Positions 47,961 to 61,216 of a DNA stretch of 64,000 bases are shown piece after piece. The notes beneath the pieces are model-generated. The model was not told the DNA's origin. It searched no databases and saw only the letters and a list, made by a program, of their open reading frames with translations. A program made the position numbers and the translations under genes. The stretch spans positions 7,145,001 to 7,209,000 of the forward strand of contig NC_065897.1 of the NCBI RefSeq assembly GCF_905147045.1. The letters are read 5' to 3'. How positions within the stretch are numbered: position 1 is the stretch's first letter; every line of letters starts with the position of its first letter. The stretch is from Nymphalis io. Lineage: Eukaryota > Arthropoda > Insecta > Lepidoptera > Nymphalidae.

Positions 47961-48309
47961 AGGACCACTATCAGAGACCGTACAAAGGTAGATAGCTTCT
48001 GTAATAAAACTCAAATAGCAGTTGAATTAGGGCAGTTTGTAGGTCGGTTTGTGCGAGAACCGACATACAATGGCGAGTATGAGATTAACTTCGTGCTCGA
48101 GACTCTACCCGCGACCTAACACTGACTCTCTCATATTGACTAGATTTGTTCTGAGATCTACTGTGTTCATCAGTCATAGTAATTTACGGAAATTTAAATC
48201 GTTATAAACGCCACACCAGTTAGCTTTTCTTTGTTACATTTCAACTATCCAATTGTAGAGGATAAATGGCCTGAAGGGCTTGGAAAAGTATCTTTATCCC
48301 ACTTCTGAA

Positions 48310-48691
48310 TTTAACATCCAGAAGTGAAAACTGATTTTATAAAAACTTCGAATTGGTCTTTTTTTTTAAATATAACATTAATCATACAATTTTATGTATA
48401 TAACTTACTCAATTACTCTTAAAATTCCAAATAACACATTTGAACACATCATAAATCACAATTCGCCCCAATAATGAATTAATTACTTTACCTTTCTGTC
48501 CACTAACAAAATGGCGGCGGTTTGAAATTAGCGCGCTTCTTTTATTTTTCTTTTTTTTAACAACACTGTTGTTTGGAACAAGGAATCTCCTAACTATAAT
48601 ATATATTTAGATTTGTATGATTTGTGTTCTATTTTTAAAAAAGACCAATTCATGGTTTTTATAAAATAAGTTTTCACTTCTGGATGCTAAA
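48310..48691. mobile_element. Inverted-repeat element 2 with about 80-bp terminal inverted repeats
   Basis: The left end (catccagaagtgaaaactga..) is the inverse of the right end at 48611-48691 (..agttttcacttctggatgc) over about 75-80 bp with few mismatches. Total length is about 380 bp with no ORF, so it is a MITE-like element. It directly adjoins element 1, whose left 230 bp it repeats in the same orientation. Confidence 0.75.
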
Positions 48692-48954
48692 TTTATATAT
48701 ACATACAAGACTCATTTAATAGATGATAAAAAAAAGAAAAACAGTCTGGCGAATTATAAATAATTATTCATCGGCATATATTAAAACACGTTAATAACTG
48801 TTTGAGAAATCGACATCTGCATTACATTCGCCTGCTATTAGCGCGAAGGTCATACTTTTGAGGAACTATGCTGGGGCTGCTATTTTAAATATTGATATTT
48901 TAAAATAGTATGATAGTAAAGAGATAAGCGGTTTTTTTTTAAATTTAGTTTAGT

Positions 48955-49056
48955 CCAACCCGCATTGGAGCAGCGTGGTGGAATAAGCTCCTAACCTTCT
49001 CCTCAAAAAGGGAGAGGAGGCCTTAGCCCAACAGTGGGACATTCACAGGCTGTTAC
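48955..49056 (+). repeat. Family-A SINE, 3' third only
   Basis: It runs from 'ccaacccgcattggagcagc' to 'cattcacaggctgtta'; the tRNA head is missing. Confidence 0.75.
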
Positions 49057-49784
49057 TATTAGGAAGACAAAGTTCAACATTTGCCTGTTGAGCTCATAAC
49101 ATGAAATCAACTTCGCCAATGAACCCTGGCACTGTTAAAAATATAAATGTTCCTGTAATAACACTGGCCCATATATTATTTATACCAGAACACATTAATA
49201 CTGAGTATTGATATTAGTTAGTACATCGAATTTTGACACCGGTAAATGACATAAATTTTATAAAAAAAAACAATGTTCTATACAATTTGAAAAGCAATGT
49301 TAAATATACCTTTGTCGGAAGCTGCAGATATTACATATTTTATTTGGAAAAATCCTTAAAGTTAATTTGTTATTTATTTTGATAGAGATAGATTTTGTAA
49401 GATACATGCATGACGTTTTTAAAACGATGAGTGAAGACGCTCAAGTCACTTTTATTACATCAAACACAAAAACAACAACCTTCAATGGTCGAACTATCAA
49501 TTTTCATATCTTAATATAATGAAAAAAAACATGGTTTCAATCGTGGAAAATTTTATATCGCTGGCTGTTTTTTACCTGGATGACTTCCAAAATACGCTAC
49601 TTAGATCTCGCATCTTGAAATAAAATGTATGCGTTCACAATGTGAGAGAGGAATAAAAAGAATATTAAAGACAAGACAAGATAATACGATAGGATACAAC
49701 TCAACTATACATATGTGTTGGCTTAAATTTGGCATTACTAGAAACTTAGTCAATAATAGTAAAGTACAGCCCGCACATGTAACT

Positions 49785-49905
49785 ACCGGACTAATTCCAC
49801 CACTCCGCTTCAATGTGGGTTGGTGGACACACATGTGGCAGCTATAATCTGACACATGCAGATTTCCTCCCGATATTTTCCTTAACTACCGAGGACGAGT
49901 TGAAT
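49785..49905 (-). repeat. Family-A SINE, diverged middle part
   Basis: It contains 'gggttggtgg', 'cacatgtggcag', 'gacacatgcagatttcctc' and 'gagttgaattata' in the order of the reverse copies. Confidence 0.65.
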
Positions 49906-51454
49906 TATAATATAATCAATTATTCAAATGAATATATTCATTATTCAAAAGCTAAAAACCCAAGTAAAAACTAAATTTTGAACAACAAAAGTTAAGAATT
50001 TAGAATATTATTATTATTTCCTTTGGCACACGTCGAGTTTCTCATTTACATTGAAACAATCTAAAAGAGAAACCAAAGTTCAAAAATTCTCACCTTTTAC
50101 CAATACAATGTACAATGATAAAAAAATATCAACCTCAGCCGTTTCTCATATAAAAGAGTTATTTCTTTACAAAAACAAAATATGTACTAAAAATACATTC
50201 TGCGTAATAGCGTTGTAATAGCGTTTTCAAGTTTTTACAATACCTATTATTTATTTTTGGAAAATACCTTTACGAAATATTTAATTGATTTTATGTACAA
50301 AAATGTATATTATTTATTTATTAGTTAGGTTTTTAATTTTGCAAAATATGTTATTGATATCTAAATAGTTGTTATAAAAATGTATAAAAATTGTGTAATC
50401 CTTTAAATGGGCACAATCGCGATCTTTGTTTTTATTATTTATTATGAAAATAGCCAAAATAATCTAGGCAAGCGTATTCATAAATAGTAATTAACTTTAT
50501 ATGCTGATAGGATATCAGTTCTTTGATATAGTATCGCTAGTTCAATATCGCCTTTTTTGTATGAAGAACGACCACTTTTTGCATACATTGCAGGCTAAAA
50601 TTCGAATGATATTTACGTTTAAGTTACATTCCTCTTATACTTATTCCAATTTTAATTGATAATATTTATTTATATGTTTACGTGTAAATAATCAATGATC
50701 ACCAGGGAACATTGCTATCACCTTATTGTTACCTATCAGATAAGACAAGAAAGATAGTCATTTAGATAGATAGGGAACAGAAATGCGTCAAGAATTGATG
50801 GTCCGACTAGTATAGGATTTAAAAAATAGTTCAATCTTACTGCGTTGTTTAAATAATAACGAATAACAATGATTCAATATTGTTACAAGGTAAACAATAA
50901 TTGAATGCGCTACCTTACAAAGAAATATCACCCATAAAGCAGCTGTTTATTTTAATATTTAATGAGTTGAAAATATCTAAAATTTCTTAGGAACAATTAT
51001 AATTTGCTTTTATTTAATTTAAAAGAACAAATAAAAAATATACTTCAAACAGTATCATTTGTTTAACTTAAGTTATTTTTTTATATATAGCTGTTATTTA
51101 ATACATACAAAAATCTTTCCTACCGTGCAACTGCACATAACTAAAACTAAAGTGTTTTTTTTTATTTTAATATTATACAACAAAAATATATTGCACGTGG
51201 AACCTATTTTAAGTTGTTTAGATTTTAAGTAGGGATATTACGTTTGTAACATACTGATTATATCTGTTACATTTTTAAGCTATTTATAATATACGAGCTG
51301 CGTCGACCCAACTCACGTGGACTTTGTAATTCATTTGGTATGGAGATGTAGTTTTTATAAACACGACGGGCTTCCTGGGATGAAGTATATTTTATACATA
51401 ACCTTGAATACGTAATTTTAAAGCAAATTAAATTTTGGAGATTTATATTGAACT

Positions 51455-51635
51455 AATTTCCGGCCCTGGCTTCGCCCGCATGTTTAATAGAGGTTTTAGG
51501 TACCGTATGACGTTTTCTGTACCCCTGATTTTGCATTGAGAATGCAAAATTTCATGATGTTTGGATGAGTACTTAACATGTGAAAGAGTAACAAGCAAAC
51601 ACACTTAATTTCAAATTTATAATATTAGTAAGGAT
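51455..51635 (+). repeat. Interspersed repeat related to 3968-4142
   Basis: It begins 'tttccggccctggcttcgcc' and ends 'ttcaaatttataatattagt'. Its internal 'acatgtgaaagagtaacaag' matches the copy at 4070-4100. Confidence 0.5.
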
Positions 51636-54252
51636 TTTAAAATTACTGTTCGAAAGCTTGTCTATGTAATTTTATAGTCAAACACAATGTAAACATATTA
51701 TTAAAACCGTAAATTTAAAAACTAATCATACAACCGCAACCTTTTTTCCATAGTATTGAGTCATTCCACTTTCGGATTTTTTTATAGAGGGCTAGCAAAA
51801 CCCGACGGACGTTTTCTTACCTGTGACGTATGCTTTATATGTACAATTGTACCTGTGTTATGGCGATGGGTTGAAGGGTATAAAAGTTTATGTGCTGCAA
51901 AGCCATTTATCGGCGAGTTACAACAAAGTAGGTAGTAAAAAACCCATACCACCAATTTCCCAGTTTGCTCCACCAGTCCTCTTCACCAGTTCACTCGTCA
52001 ACCCATTCTGCTATTTATTTATCCATTGAAATTAGGTTTTAATTTACCTTTACAAAGTTTATACAAATTAACAGAAGACATACAGTTTAACTAACATAAC
52101 TTTTTTATAGATTGTAAGTAAACAAAAAGATGTGATTCAAAAAATCTAAAACAAACTTTTTTATTGACGCTGGTGTAAAATAGTTTAATTTGTATAAATG
52201 AAACTAATTTACGCCTCTACTATACCCTACCCTAAACGGAGTACGAAAAAGGGGGACCTTGGCCGAGTGCCAGACCATACACTGATCGCTTACGTATGTT
52301 ATCGTGACGCTCCCGACGGCTGGTCGGCCCCAGCAGTACTGCTACTACACCTTGAGGGTGTCTCAGAGTAGCGAGAAAATTCTAAGCCTCGACATGGTCC
52401 TCTATAACGGTGAGATGACATATTTAAGTAAAACTGTTCGAACATCAAACATCTGCAAATGTTCAGACCATTTCAGGTTAATGTAAAAACGAACTTAACT
52501 TGTTATCTAATTAATTTAGCCCCCTCAATTGATCTACATGCAAATATATTTAATGTAAACACACACGACTTACGAATTTTTATATTTACATTATACCTAC
52601 ATATTTAGATTTTTAATAGCATAACACGTTTGCAATACGTATGTGTCTATGATAATTTGTAATATTTAAATTGTTTTGAATTATTATCTTATTTAAGTAA
52701 GTTAAATTTATATTGCGTTTTTATAGTCTGATTAAATGCATATGAAAGAGTGAGTGTTCTCTCTAGATAACGCTATATTACCCTTCGCTCTTTGATTTGA
52801 AAGTTATCAATAATTTTAAACAAACTTGAGAAGACAAATACTGTTGTTATAATAATATAGGTAACGTTGTATAAGAAAAATAATAAATTAATTCAAATTT
52901 ATTTTAGATTAGAAGCAGGAGCCGAACGATACATACGTACATCATAATGAAAATTCGTATCGTATTTTTTTAATCAAATAATATACCATTAGAAATTTGT
53001 CATCGTTTTTGTTCGTGTTGTAAATGTTTTAATTATTTTTAAAGATATATGTTATATTTGTTGAATTTAATCTAATACGCCATCATATACTTATATCATA
53101 TATAGCTTTTGTCAGATAATCTTGACGTTTATTCATTTTGCGAAGATTGCCTAATTTCATCTTACTATTGTGCATCTATGCTGCATGCGTATGTTTATGC
53201 ACAAGCAACTTTTATATAACACAAGAACATTAAATTAAATCAAACAGTCAATAGTTTAAATTTAAAGAGAGTGAAACTGCGACGTGCAGCTTCTTATATT
53301 TTAATAATTATATATATTAAAACCTTCAAACACGCTGCATCATGCAATATTGTTTTAGTAATTTTTTCAGTTTGACATTACAAAAAATACGTCTCATTTA
53401 TATTATGTCCCATTTATATTATTAAAAAAATTATTGATATATTGTCATAATTCCGTCGTGGAATAAAAGAGAGAAAAGATGCAATAATTAAATCGAAAAT
53501 CAACGAAAAATGTTTCTACATGGAAAAATGTATATATCGTTTTATAATCGTTCAAGTATTATTAACTACTTTTACTTATCTTTTCACTTTATTCAAATTC
53601 ATAGAAAAAGCAAAGGCAAACGAGTTCCGAGTAGATGAAAGAAAATAAATCTTTAAACTTGTATGGGAGTGCCATCTTGTATCTTGTTGGGCATATAATT
53701 TGTATTTTTGTATTTGTGTTATAGAAAACTGTTTGCATTTACGACCATGGGCGTTTATTAATTACTCAACAACTAGATCCAATCACACTCAAATCAATTT
53801 TAATTTCCTATAATGGAAATCAATGCAATTTGTCGAATTATTGAAGTTTTATTTGTCAATCTTCATACTAGAATTTTGAGTTTTTTAATGTAATATGCGT
53901 TCTTTGGATGTACTTAGTTACGTACCTATTTACGAACTTTGAACGCTGACGTTCAGAAACGTAATTGTACGTACTAAAAACGTAAATGAACTGCATCTCA
54001 TACGCATAATAAACAACTGATAATGTGTTGATTCATTTCGATCTGGATTATGTTTTGAATCGTAGGCCTTTGTACAAGCCCAACTGGTTAGGCCTAATCA
54101 CTCATCAAATATTCTACCGCTATACAGCAATACCTACTTAGTATTTTTGTGTCTGGTTTTATCAATGAGTGAGCCAGTGTAACTAAATGTACGGTCGTTA
54201 AACTGGGCTTTGGGTGTGGTCAGAAGAAATTGCATCTAAGCCAATTTTTTTT

Positions 54253-54575
54253 TTAACAGTATAGATAGGCGGACTAGCATATGGGCCACCTGATGGTAAG
54301 TAGTCACCAACGCCCATAGACATTGGTATTGTAAAAAATGTTAACCATCTGTTACATCGCCAATGCGCTACCAACCTTGCGAACTAAGATGTTATGTCCC
54401 TTGTGCCTGTAATTACACTGGCTCACTCACCTTTCACCGGAAGACAACAATATCAAGTACTGCTGTTTTGCGGTAGAATATCTGACCCACCACCTCTCAC
54501 CACACTGGGTAGATACCACCCTGAGTGGGTGGTACATACCCAGACGTCTTTGCTCAAAGCCCTACCACCAGTTAA
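54253..54575 (-). repeat. Interspersed repeat family B, reverse copy with internal insertion
   Basis: It starts 'cagtatagataggcggacta' and ends 'caaagccctaccaccagtta'. The segment around 54490-54540 carries a duplicated 'gggtagataccacc' / 'gggtggtacatacccag' inverted pair. A partial copy in the other orientation lies at 54062-54190. Confidence 0.7.
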
Positions 54576-56466
54576 TCCTACTTTTACATGGTACACAACA
54601 AACCCGTGAACATTGTTGTTATTTCGTCCTTGAAAGTAAGACTGTTTTCATTTTTGATATTTGAAACAGAACATAAACATGTTTGAATTAAGTTCTAGAA
54701 AAAAAGGCCTGAGCCAACTGTGCCTTTTTATAGAACAAGAAGGTTTAACCTTCATCAATATCTGAGGTGTCGAAACATTCGCGCGAGTTGTTCCGTGTGA
54801 ATCAGAGTGTGCTTGGCTTTCGCGTGTTCGCACGCCTGAAATAGTCAGTGCAGTAAAGTAATTAGCGACGTCTACACTTCATCTTAGGGCGTCTAAATCT
54901 CCCAGAATCATATTTGGTGCGATACGTAGTACCAAATAATAAAAAAAGTTCAAACATCTCGAGTGTACGGCTTTAGTTACACAAAAAAAGTGCTGGTATT
55001 GTTTTTGTAAACAATACGGTTTTATTTTAGTTCAGTGAAAAGTGTTATTTTTGGAATTTTCAAGGAGCATTATACATTGTAAGTATTCTCCCGTGACATA
55101 ATCCAAATAAAGCCGACAGCTTTATGCATTTAATATACTATGCAATTATTTGCATTGTGCTACATGCAATTACAAAGAGAACTTATTATTTAACTTTCAA
55201 GGAATATGTATAATTCCTTACACGTTACTCGAACGCAACTAATTAAATATTAAAAATGGTCATATTAGACAATAAAATGATACCTTCAGAGAGTTGTTTC
55301 GTTTAATGTTTAAATCGTAAAACAAAAAGATAACCAATATTTTATTTAAAAAATTTATTCTTATTAATTTACCTTAAAAAATTACGTTTATGTTATATTA
55401 CATTATATTTATTTTAAATCATTATTTATTTACTACGCATTACTATAAAATTGAGAAATCGAATAAAAACTATCTTAATTACTAAATGCTAACGATTTTC
55501 AACATAATTAATTTTCATGTCCCAGCAAATTAAGGTCATGGCCAAAAACCACTTCATTATATAATTTACAAAGAATTAATTCATTAATTTTGTATGTCGA
55601 AACGTTGAAAACGATGTCTTGAATGACAAAAACGTAAACAAAACTATTTACACAGGTAAATACTTTATCATTGTGATAATAATATAATGATAATTATAAT
55701 AGATACATATGTATTTAATATGATTATTTACCATTTGAAAACAATTGTACATAATGTAACATCATATACAATATTAGAATTGAGATCAATACAATGGGAA
55801 AAATTTAAATATATTATTCACTTTTATAAAATATCATACACACGTGTTAATAACTCAACGGTACAGAGGCCGTCTCATTATATGAATTTCGGAGGTTCGA
55901 CCTGAGTCCTCAAGCTTTTGTCGCTTATCTTATTATTCTTTTGTCGCGTAGCTTTACAAGCTTTTTGAAACTTTAAATCTTCTGTTGCAAGATTTCACCC
56001 AAACATACTAGCTTTTTGTCGATGGAGCTGAAGTTTTTGATACTGTAATTTTTTTACTATAAAATTCAAAGTTAGCTCAGCTGCTTCTTCACCGAGGGAT
56101 AATTGGAAACTTTTGTGTTGTCAACAAGCTTTGTTAACAAAAATATTGTAATTATCTTAAGTTAACGACGGTTGTTTCAATGTTGTGTTTTATATAGAAT
56201 TCTGATGAATTGCAAATGTTGAAAACACAAAAATTGCCAATAATTGATATCGTATAATTGCTGATTACTTAAAAATCTTAATGAAAAACTAACACATTTT
56301 GTACAAAAAAAATAAATGCAGAGATAGCAATGTCGTATATTTTGCTTTTAAAATATTTAAAATAAATCAATTTTTTAAATATTTTCGTCGTCGATTTTAT
56401 CTGACGTTAGTTCGGTGTATAAATAAATTCATTATTATTAAAAAATACAAAATAAATGCAAACATT

Positions 56467-56706
56467 TCAATTCCGATATTTGTCTCTTATGATATCCGCA
56501 ACTATGTCTCTTGGTAGCATGGTTGCGCGCGCAGTTTTCGTTAACGAAGTTTTCGCGCTTCTGCCAGGTCGCCGACTGAAGTAAACATACACGTTGTACA
56601 CTAATTGCCTACTGTCCGCCGGAATCTCTAATCGAGTCTCTTCCCCATTTTCTACACCTCTCCCACTGTATAATCTCCTCCAGCTAAACATGGTCCATGC
56701 TGTCAT
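56467..56706 (-). pseudogene. Possible helix-turn-helix transposon-related fragment
   Basis: The minus-strand frame has ADSRQLVYNVYVYFSR then KTARATMLPRDIV, which resembles the N-terminal 'R.LV.NVY.YF....kTA.A.glsrdTV' helix-turn-helix found in many repeated insect proteins of transposon origin. It is short, isolated and lacks the rest of a transposase. It could also be a stray ORF. Confidence 0.3.
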
Positions 56707-58422
56707 TGCTTCGTCTCCGTACTGCGCCGTTTTAATAAAAACAGAATTTTATTTTTGTTAAATATTTATCTTTAAGAATTGTTCTGTTTATCTGTATTAA
56801 GAATTAATGCTTGATTGCAGATTTGAAACACAATCACAATTTTTTTTTATTGTTAGGTATAAAACTCTCGTTGGATATACAAGTTATCCGATCGTTATGA
56901 ATGATAGTTCACAACTGACGCCTCGTTAAGACCGTTGAAAGCCTACTTTGTCAGTCTTTTCACATAATCGTGACATCCGCTTTGCTGCGAACGTGATCAT
57001 AATATTGTGGAGTTTATAACTCGAATAAAAGCGATTCTCCTACAAATTTAGCAAAGCAGGTACAACTAGGTTTCATAACCTTGCCAAAAGAAGTGGTATA
57101 GCCGTTATAAAAATTAACTGGACATGCATAACCGTGTAGGGTTAGTCATACGGTTCTTTAATTTCTCTGTCTGGTGTAGAAGAAAAACAGCGATTAATGA
57201 ATTTACATGTTACGTTTCAAGCAACTAGTTGTAGTTATATATATTGATTATTTATTCAATACTTTATTATATGTATAAGAAAAAAAAATCAAAACTTTTT
57301 TTTTAAATAGAATAATGTATAACCCTAGTAAATATTTCATCTAGGACACCAAGTATGAGCAATGATACATTATCTTATTTTAATTTAGAAAAAACATTAC
57401 AATTAACAATCAAAACTGAACATAATTGGTAATTGCATCGTGCAAATGTAGTCGTTATCTTAACATATTTTAATATTTATTTTTGAATGCCATCAACCCT
57501 GACGTTGCATAACGGTTGTTTCGATGAATGCTCTAAAATAGTTGGCGGAAACTTCTGAATAGATAATAATAGAGTCGGCAATTTTATGGTCTCTATAAGC
57601 GTAACCATGTCAGTGTCCTCCGTTTCATCTGCACAACGTTTTGGCTTCAATAAACCATTGTTTCATCGAGTTAATTTAAAATACCAGCAAATTACGAATT
57701 GAACACATGAAGTGTATATGCTATAGGATTATTTAAATTGCGCTTATATATAATGGCTGGCGCATGTTCAGAATTCATAAAGACTGCGCCAAGCAAACGT
57801 ACTACAGGTTTGAATCTTGAAGTTTACCCATTAAAATTTTAAACTAAAACTATTTGCAATTAAATTTTTAGGAATGAATGTATTTTTATTTAATTTTGAG
57901 GGATTAATCAATCCTAAATATAATTACTAAATAGAAATACAAAGATAACTAAAACGTAAAATTTAAACTTCTGTCTTAGGTTACTTAGAAGTAACTAAAT
58001 AATTATAATGTTATCATAGTTATATAATGTTGCTAGTTTTTTTTTTTTAAATAATTAACCAGTAGACAGACTGATTGGGAATACCACGGTTTTTGTTTTG
58101 TGTCGAATGTGTAAGAAGCAAATATTTTATATTGATGGATATTAATAAACCAATTGTAATTTTCCTCAAAACCAAAATGAGGTTCGGTAAATCTATTTCT
58201 ACGAATTTTGAGAGGAAGACCACGTTATTCGAAACACTTTAAACGCGCTTTATATTAACTTCACTTGTATGTATCTAACACGGTTGGAATGTAAACAAAT
58301 CTATGTAATCGATTTTAACCTAATTTTAGACATCGTTGTGTTGATTTGTAACTTCGCATGTATTATAATGTTGTTCGTATTATAATACAATAATTTGATA
58401 TAATCAAGCCTATAAAGGTTGA

Positions 58423-58672
58423 CCTAAACCTTTCTACCTTAGAAAGGTTTAGGGAAGCGCGTAGCTTGTATTGATAGCACCCTCTTGGGGTGCATACATG
58501 GTTTGGTAAACAAGTTCCGCACACATGTTGCTCCTGTCACGTAGACTGCATCTCGATCTCCTCAATCGGCTAGTGAGGTCCGTTGTCAAGTGCTGTGACG
58601 CAGTGCTGTGAGTACGTCTCAGACAAAAGTTTTTTTATCTCTCAGACAAAAGTTTTTTATCCCGAAATCGGG
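58423..58672. other. Group of strong hairpins in a GC-richer patch
   Basis: Three perfect hairpins occur: 58423-58453 (13-bp arms CCTAAACCTTTCT, loop 5), 58477-58493 (6-bp arms GCACCC) and 58661-58672 (CCCGA/TCGGG). A near-tandem pair 'ctcagacaaaagttttttat' lies at 58618-58660. No ORF was found. Identity unknown. Confidence 0.4.
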
Positions 58673-60229
58673 AAAATGTGTTCATCATCTTTATTAGAGG
58701 GAGTGATTTTACGAGGATTTTCAGGGCAGGATAGCGGTATCTAAGCTAGATGATATTCCAGTTTTAGTTTCCGTATAACGAGCTGAAATAACAGGTGGTC
58801 GAGAGATGTTTATGAAGTCGACAGTACCTGAAGTCATGAAAAAAAAGGAAAATATACAGACTTATTGAGCTGCTGAATGAGTCTAGCGAAATAAGGATAG
58901 TAATAATGTATTGTGCACCCAGCTTAAAACCCCTTCAATTAATCCTTTTACCCGGTTTTAAGTATTAGAAGTCTGAAAAGTTACGTTTTAACTGCAACAT
59001 TACGAACCTAAAGGGTTTCCCCGAACGATACCAACAGTTAATTAAGTATGCTCTGCAGGAGACTATATTAAATTATATTATACAGGTTATTTTGTCCTTA
59101 AAACATTAAACATGCTACGACTTATACTGAAATAATAATCTTAACTAATGTAATTTGCAACGTAACCTATCTTTTATATTTATATAAAAGACTGTCAAAT
59201 ATCAATAAAGATACAGATTATAGCAAATCTAAACGTGATTGATTCTGTAGCCTCTACATGACTTTTAGTTGAATAGCATTGACAAATAGATCAATAAAAA
59301 TAAAATATACATCAATTAAAATAGCAAACACAATTTGCTTACAATAAATGTAAAATAAATATTTCTTCCTTTGCATCTTGATATGTAATTTCCAACTTCG
59401 GTAGTAAATAATTTATTCCTAATAGTTTACTAATAATGAGGTTAGTAGGTCTTGGCAGTTATCAAGCAAATATAATGGCTATAATATTTATAACAAAATG
59501 ATATAGCTTGCGATGAAAAGAGTAAGTCTTTAAATGACGAATATAAGACTTGTATATATCAACTCTTGCTCCTTATCTACTACAATCATGTTAACGATAA
59601 TCCAATTGATAGTTTAAAAAAATTCAAAGAAAAAATAGATTATTTTGAAATTCGAGATTGTATTTACTCAACGCAATGTGTGTGTACAATGTAATGTGCG
59701 TATAGTGTCAGGCATCCTAAATTTTAGTAAATCTGTTACTGTAATGTAAATAAAACATTTGAACCCACTCCCAAGCGAGATGACGTATGTTTGACCTGTA
59801 TGACTCAAAGGGAGATTACATAAAGAAACGGATTTAATATACCGGATTTCTCATCCAGTCATCTAATTTATTAAGAGCTGCTAAAATAATTCGCTTTTCA
59901 CTCAACAAGTACTCATGTGCGACATGTGTTTAGATGCCAATGGCTCAAAAAGCTTTTGTCAGTACCACCTGCGTCCGTCCCACTCGCACGCGCCATAACA
60001 GCTGTTGTGTGGGCGCATGTGTAGAACATCTTTGGAATTTTGATACAAGTACATACCTTGGCTCAGTTGATTTTGTAATTTTTCGGCAAAGATTGACATT
60101 TGTGATCGAAGATGTATTTCTTCGTCTCAACGTAATTTAATCAAACACAATAAGCACGAATGATTTCCTGGATTGAATAAATGTATTAGAACCCATCTAA
60201 ATGAAAAGTGTGTATGGCTGATGATCTCA

Positions 60230-60420
60230 CCGTTCGTCAATCTTGACAATGCAAAGGACCGGTCGGCCGCGGGGCGCGGTATGGGGCGGACGGGGACTAC
60301 ACTGCAGGGTTTGTGCGATTCACATTTCACGCACACCGCATGCCGTACGACGCGTCAGTACGACAGTAAAGTTGTCCGCCTCACGCGCGGCGCGCGCGCT
60401 GTTTTAACTATAAGCTTTAC
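60230..60420 (+). promoter_or_regulatory. CpG-rich candidate promoter of the right-edge gene
   Basis: This block is rich in CpG and GC (ggtcggccgcggggcgcggt; cacgcgcggcgcgcgcgc) inside AT-rich DNA and includes GCGTCAGTACG, which matches the insect initiator TCAGT. It lies about 0.8-1.0 kb upstream of a well-placed ATG. Confidence 0.45.
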
Positions 60421-61216
60421 GTCTTTACTACAAAAATCTTTCTCTAGTCAAAATGTAGTGTAGTATCAAAGCAGTAATAAAACAGTGCTTAGTTTGTGTA
60501 CTAAAAGTGGATTAATTTTGTAAACGCTACATGCTACGGTCCAAAGAACAATGCTGTGGGAAAAAATAACGTTCAGCTGGCATCGGCTGTCGTTCCCAGC
60601 TACCTACCTACCTCTCTCCCCCCGCGAACCGGGTGCCGGGTTCAATGTGCCTCTCAGCGTTTATTCATCGTTTGTGGGAAAAGTTGACCCCCGTTTTTAA
60701 ATTTTATTGTTAACGAATTCACACGATTTCGTTTTTGTGACTACCGCATCTTAAAATCATCAGATTAAAAAATAACGTATTAGTTTTAATTTATAATAAT
60801 TGTCTGATTTAAAATAATGCTGGATAGTGATTTGAACAATTAATTTGGATGTGATTAATGAGTGTGAAACGTGAAAAGCAGTTTAATAAGAACTAGTCGT
60901 CAAGGTCACTACATACCGCAGATCTACAATATTGTTTGTTTAAGCTTTGCCATGTTTGTTGAGTATCAAATTCTTCGTAATAATTATATCTTTTTGATAC
61001 GAATAACAACAGTTCGTCAAATGAAGATTAAACGTATGTTAAATAATAAGTTTACACATGATCGTAGTATTACGAAACAGCCGTTATAGTCGTGTTATAT
61101 TTAAAACGTGCTAAGGTCCATTGTACGTGATTTTAAAGTGTTTAAAGGAAATATGTGAAGTTAATTAAGTGTGTGAGAATTATTACCTGTCCGAGTCAGT
61201 GAAAGGAATATTCAAG

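Larger units (their letters stand above)
47078..48312. mobile_element. Inverted-repeat element 1, non-autonomous, carrying a minisatellite
   Basis: It starts TTTAGCATTCAAAAGTGAAA and ends with a short inverted match (cacttctgaatttaa, 48299-48313). Its first about 230 bp match element 2 at 48310. Inside are a perfect hairpin (47520-47558) and a 51-bp tandem array (47707-47960). No transposase ORF is present. Target-site duplications are not clear. Confidence 0.6.
44300..54000. other. Gene-poor intergenic stretch
   Basis: No coding exon is supported in about 10 kb. It holds a tRNA-headed SINE fragment (44783-44855), a family-B repeat (46266-46545), another SINE (46552-46925), an inverted-repeat element pair (47078-48691), two family-A SINE pieces (48955-49056, 49785-49905) and a repeat tail (51455-51635). 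A GC-richer patch at 52210-52430 is unexplained. Confidence 0.5.
54000..60200. other. Gene-poor region upstream of the last gene
   Basis: It contains a family-B repeat pair in opposite orientation (54062-54190 and 54253-54575), a possible untranslated first exon (54760-55080), a possible transposon relic (56467-56706) and a hairpin group (58423-58672). No other support for coding sequence was found. Confidence 0.45.
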
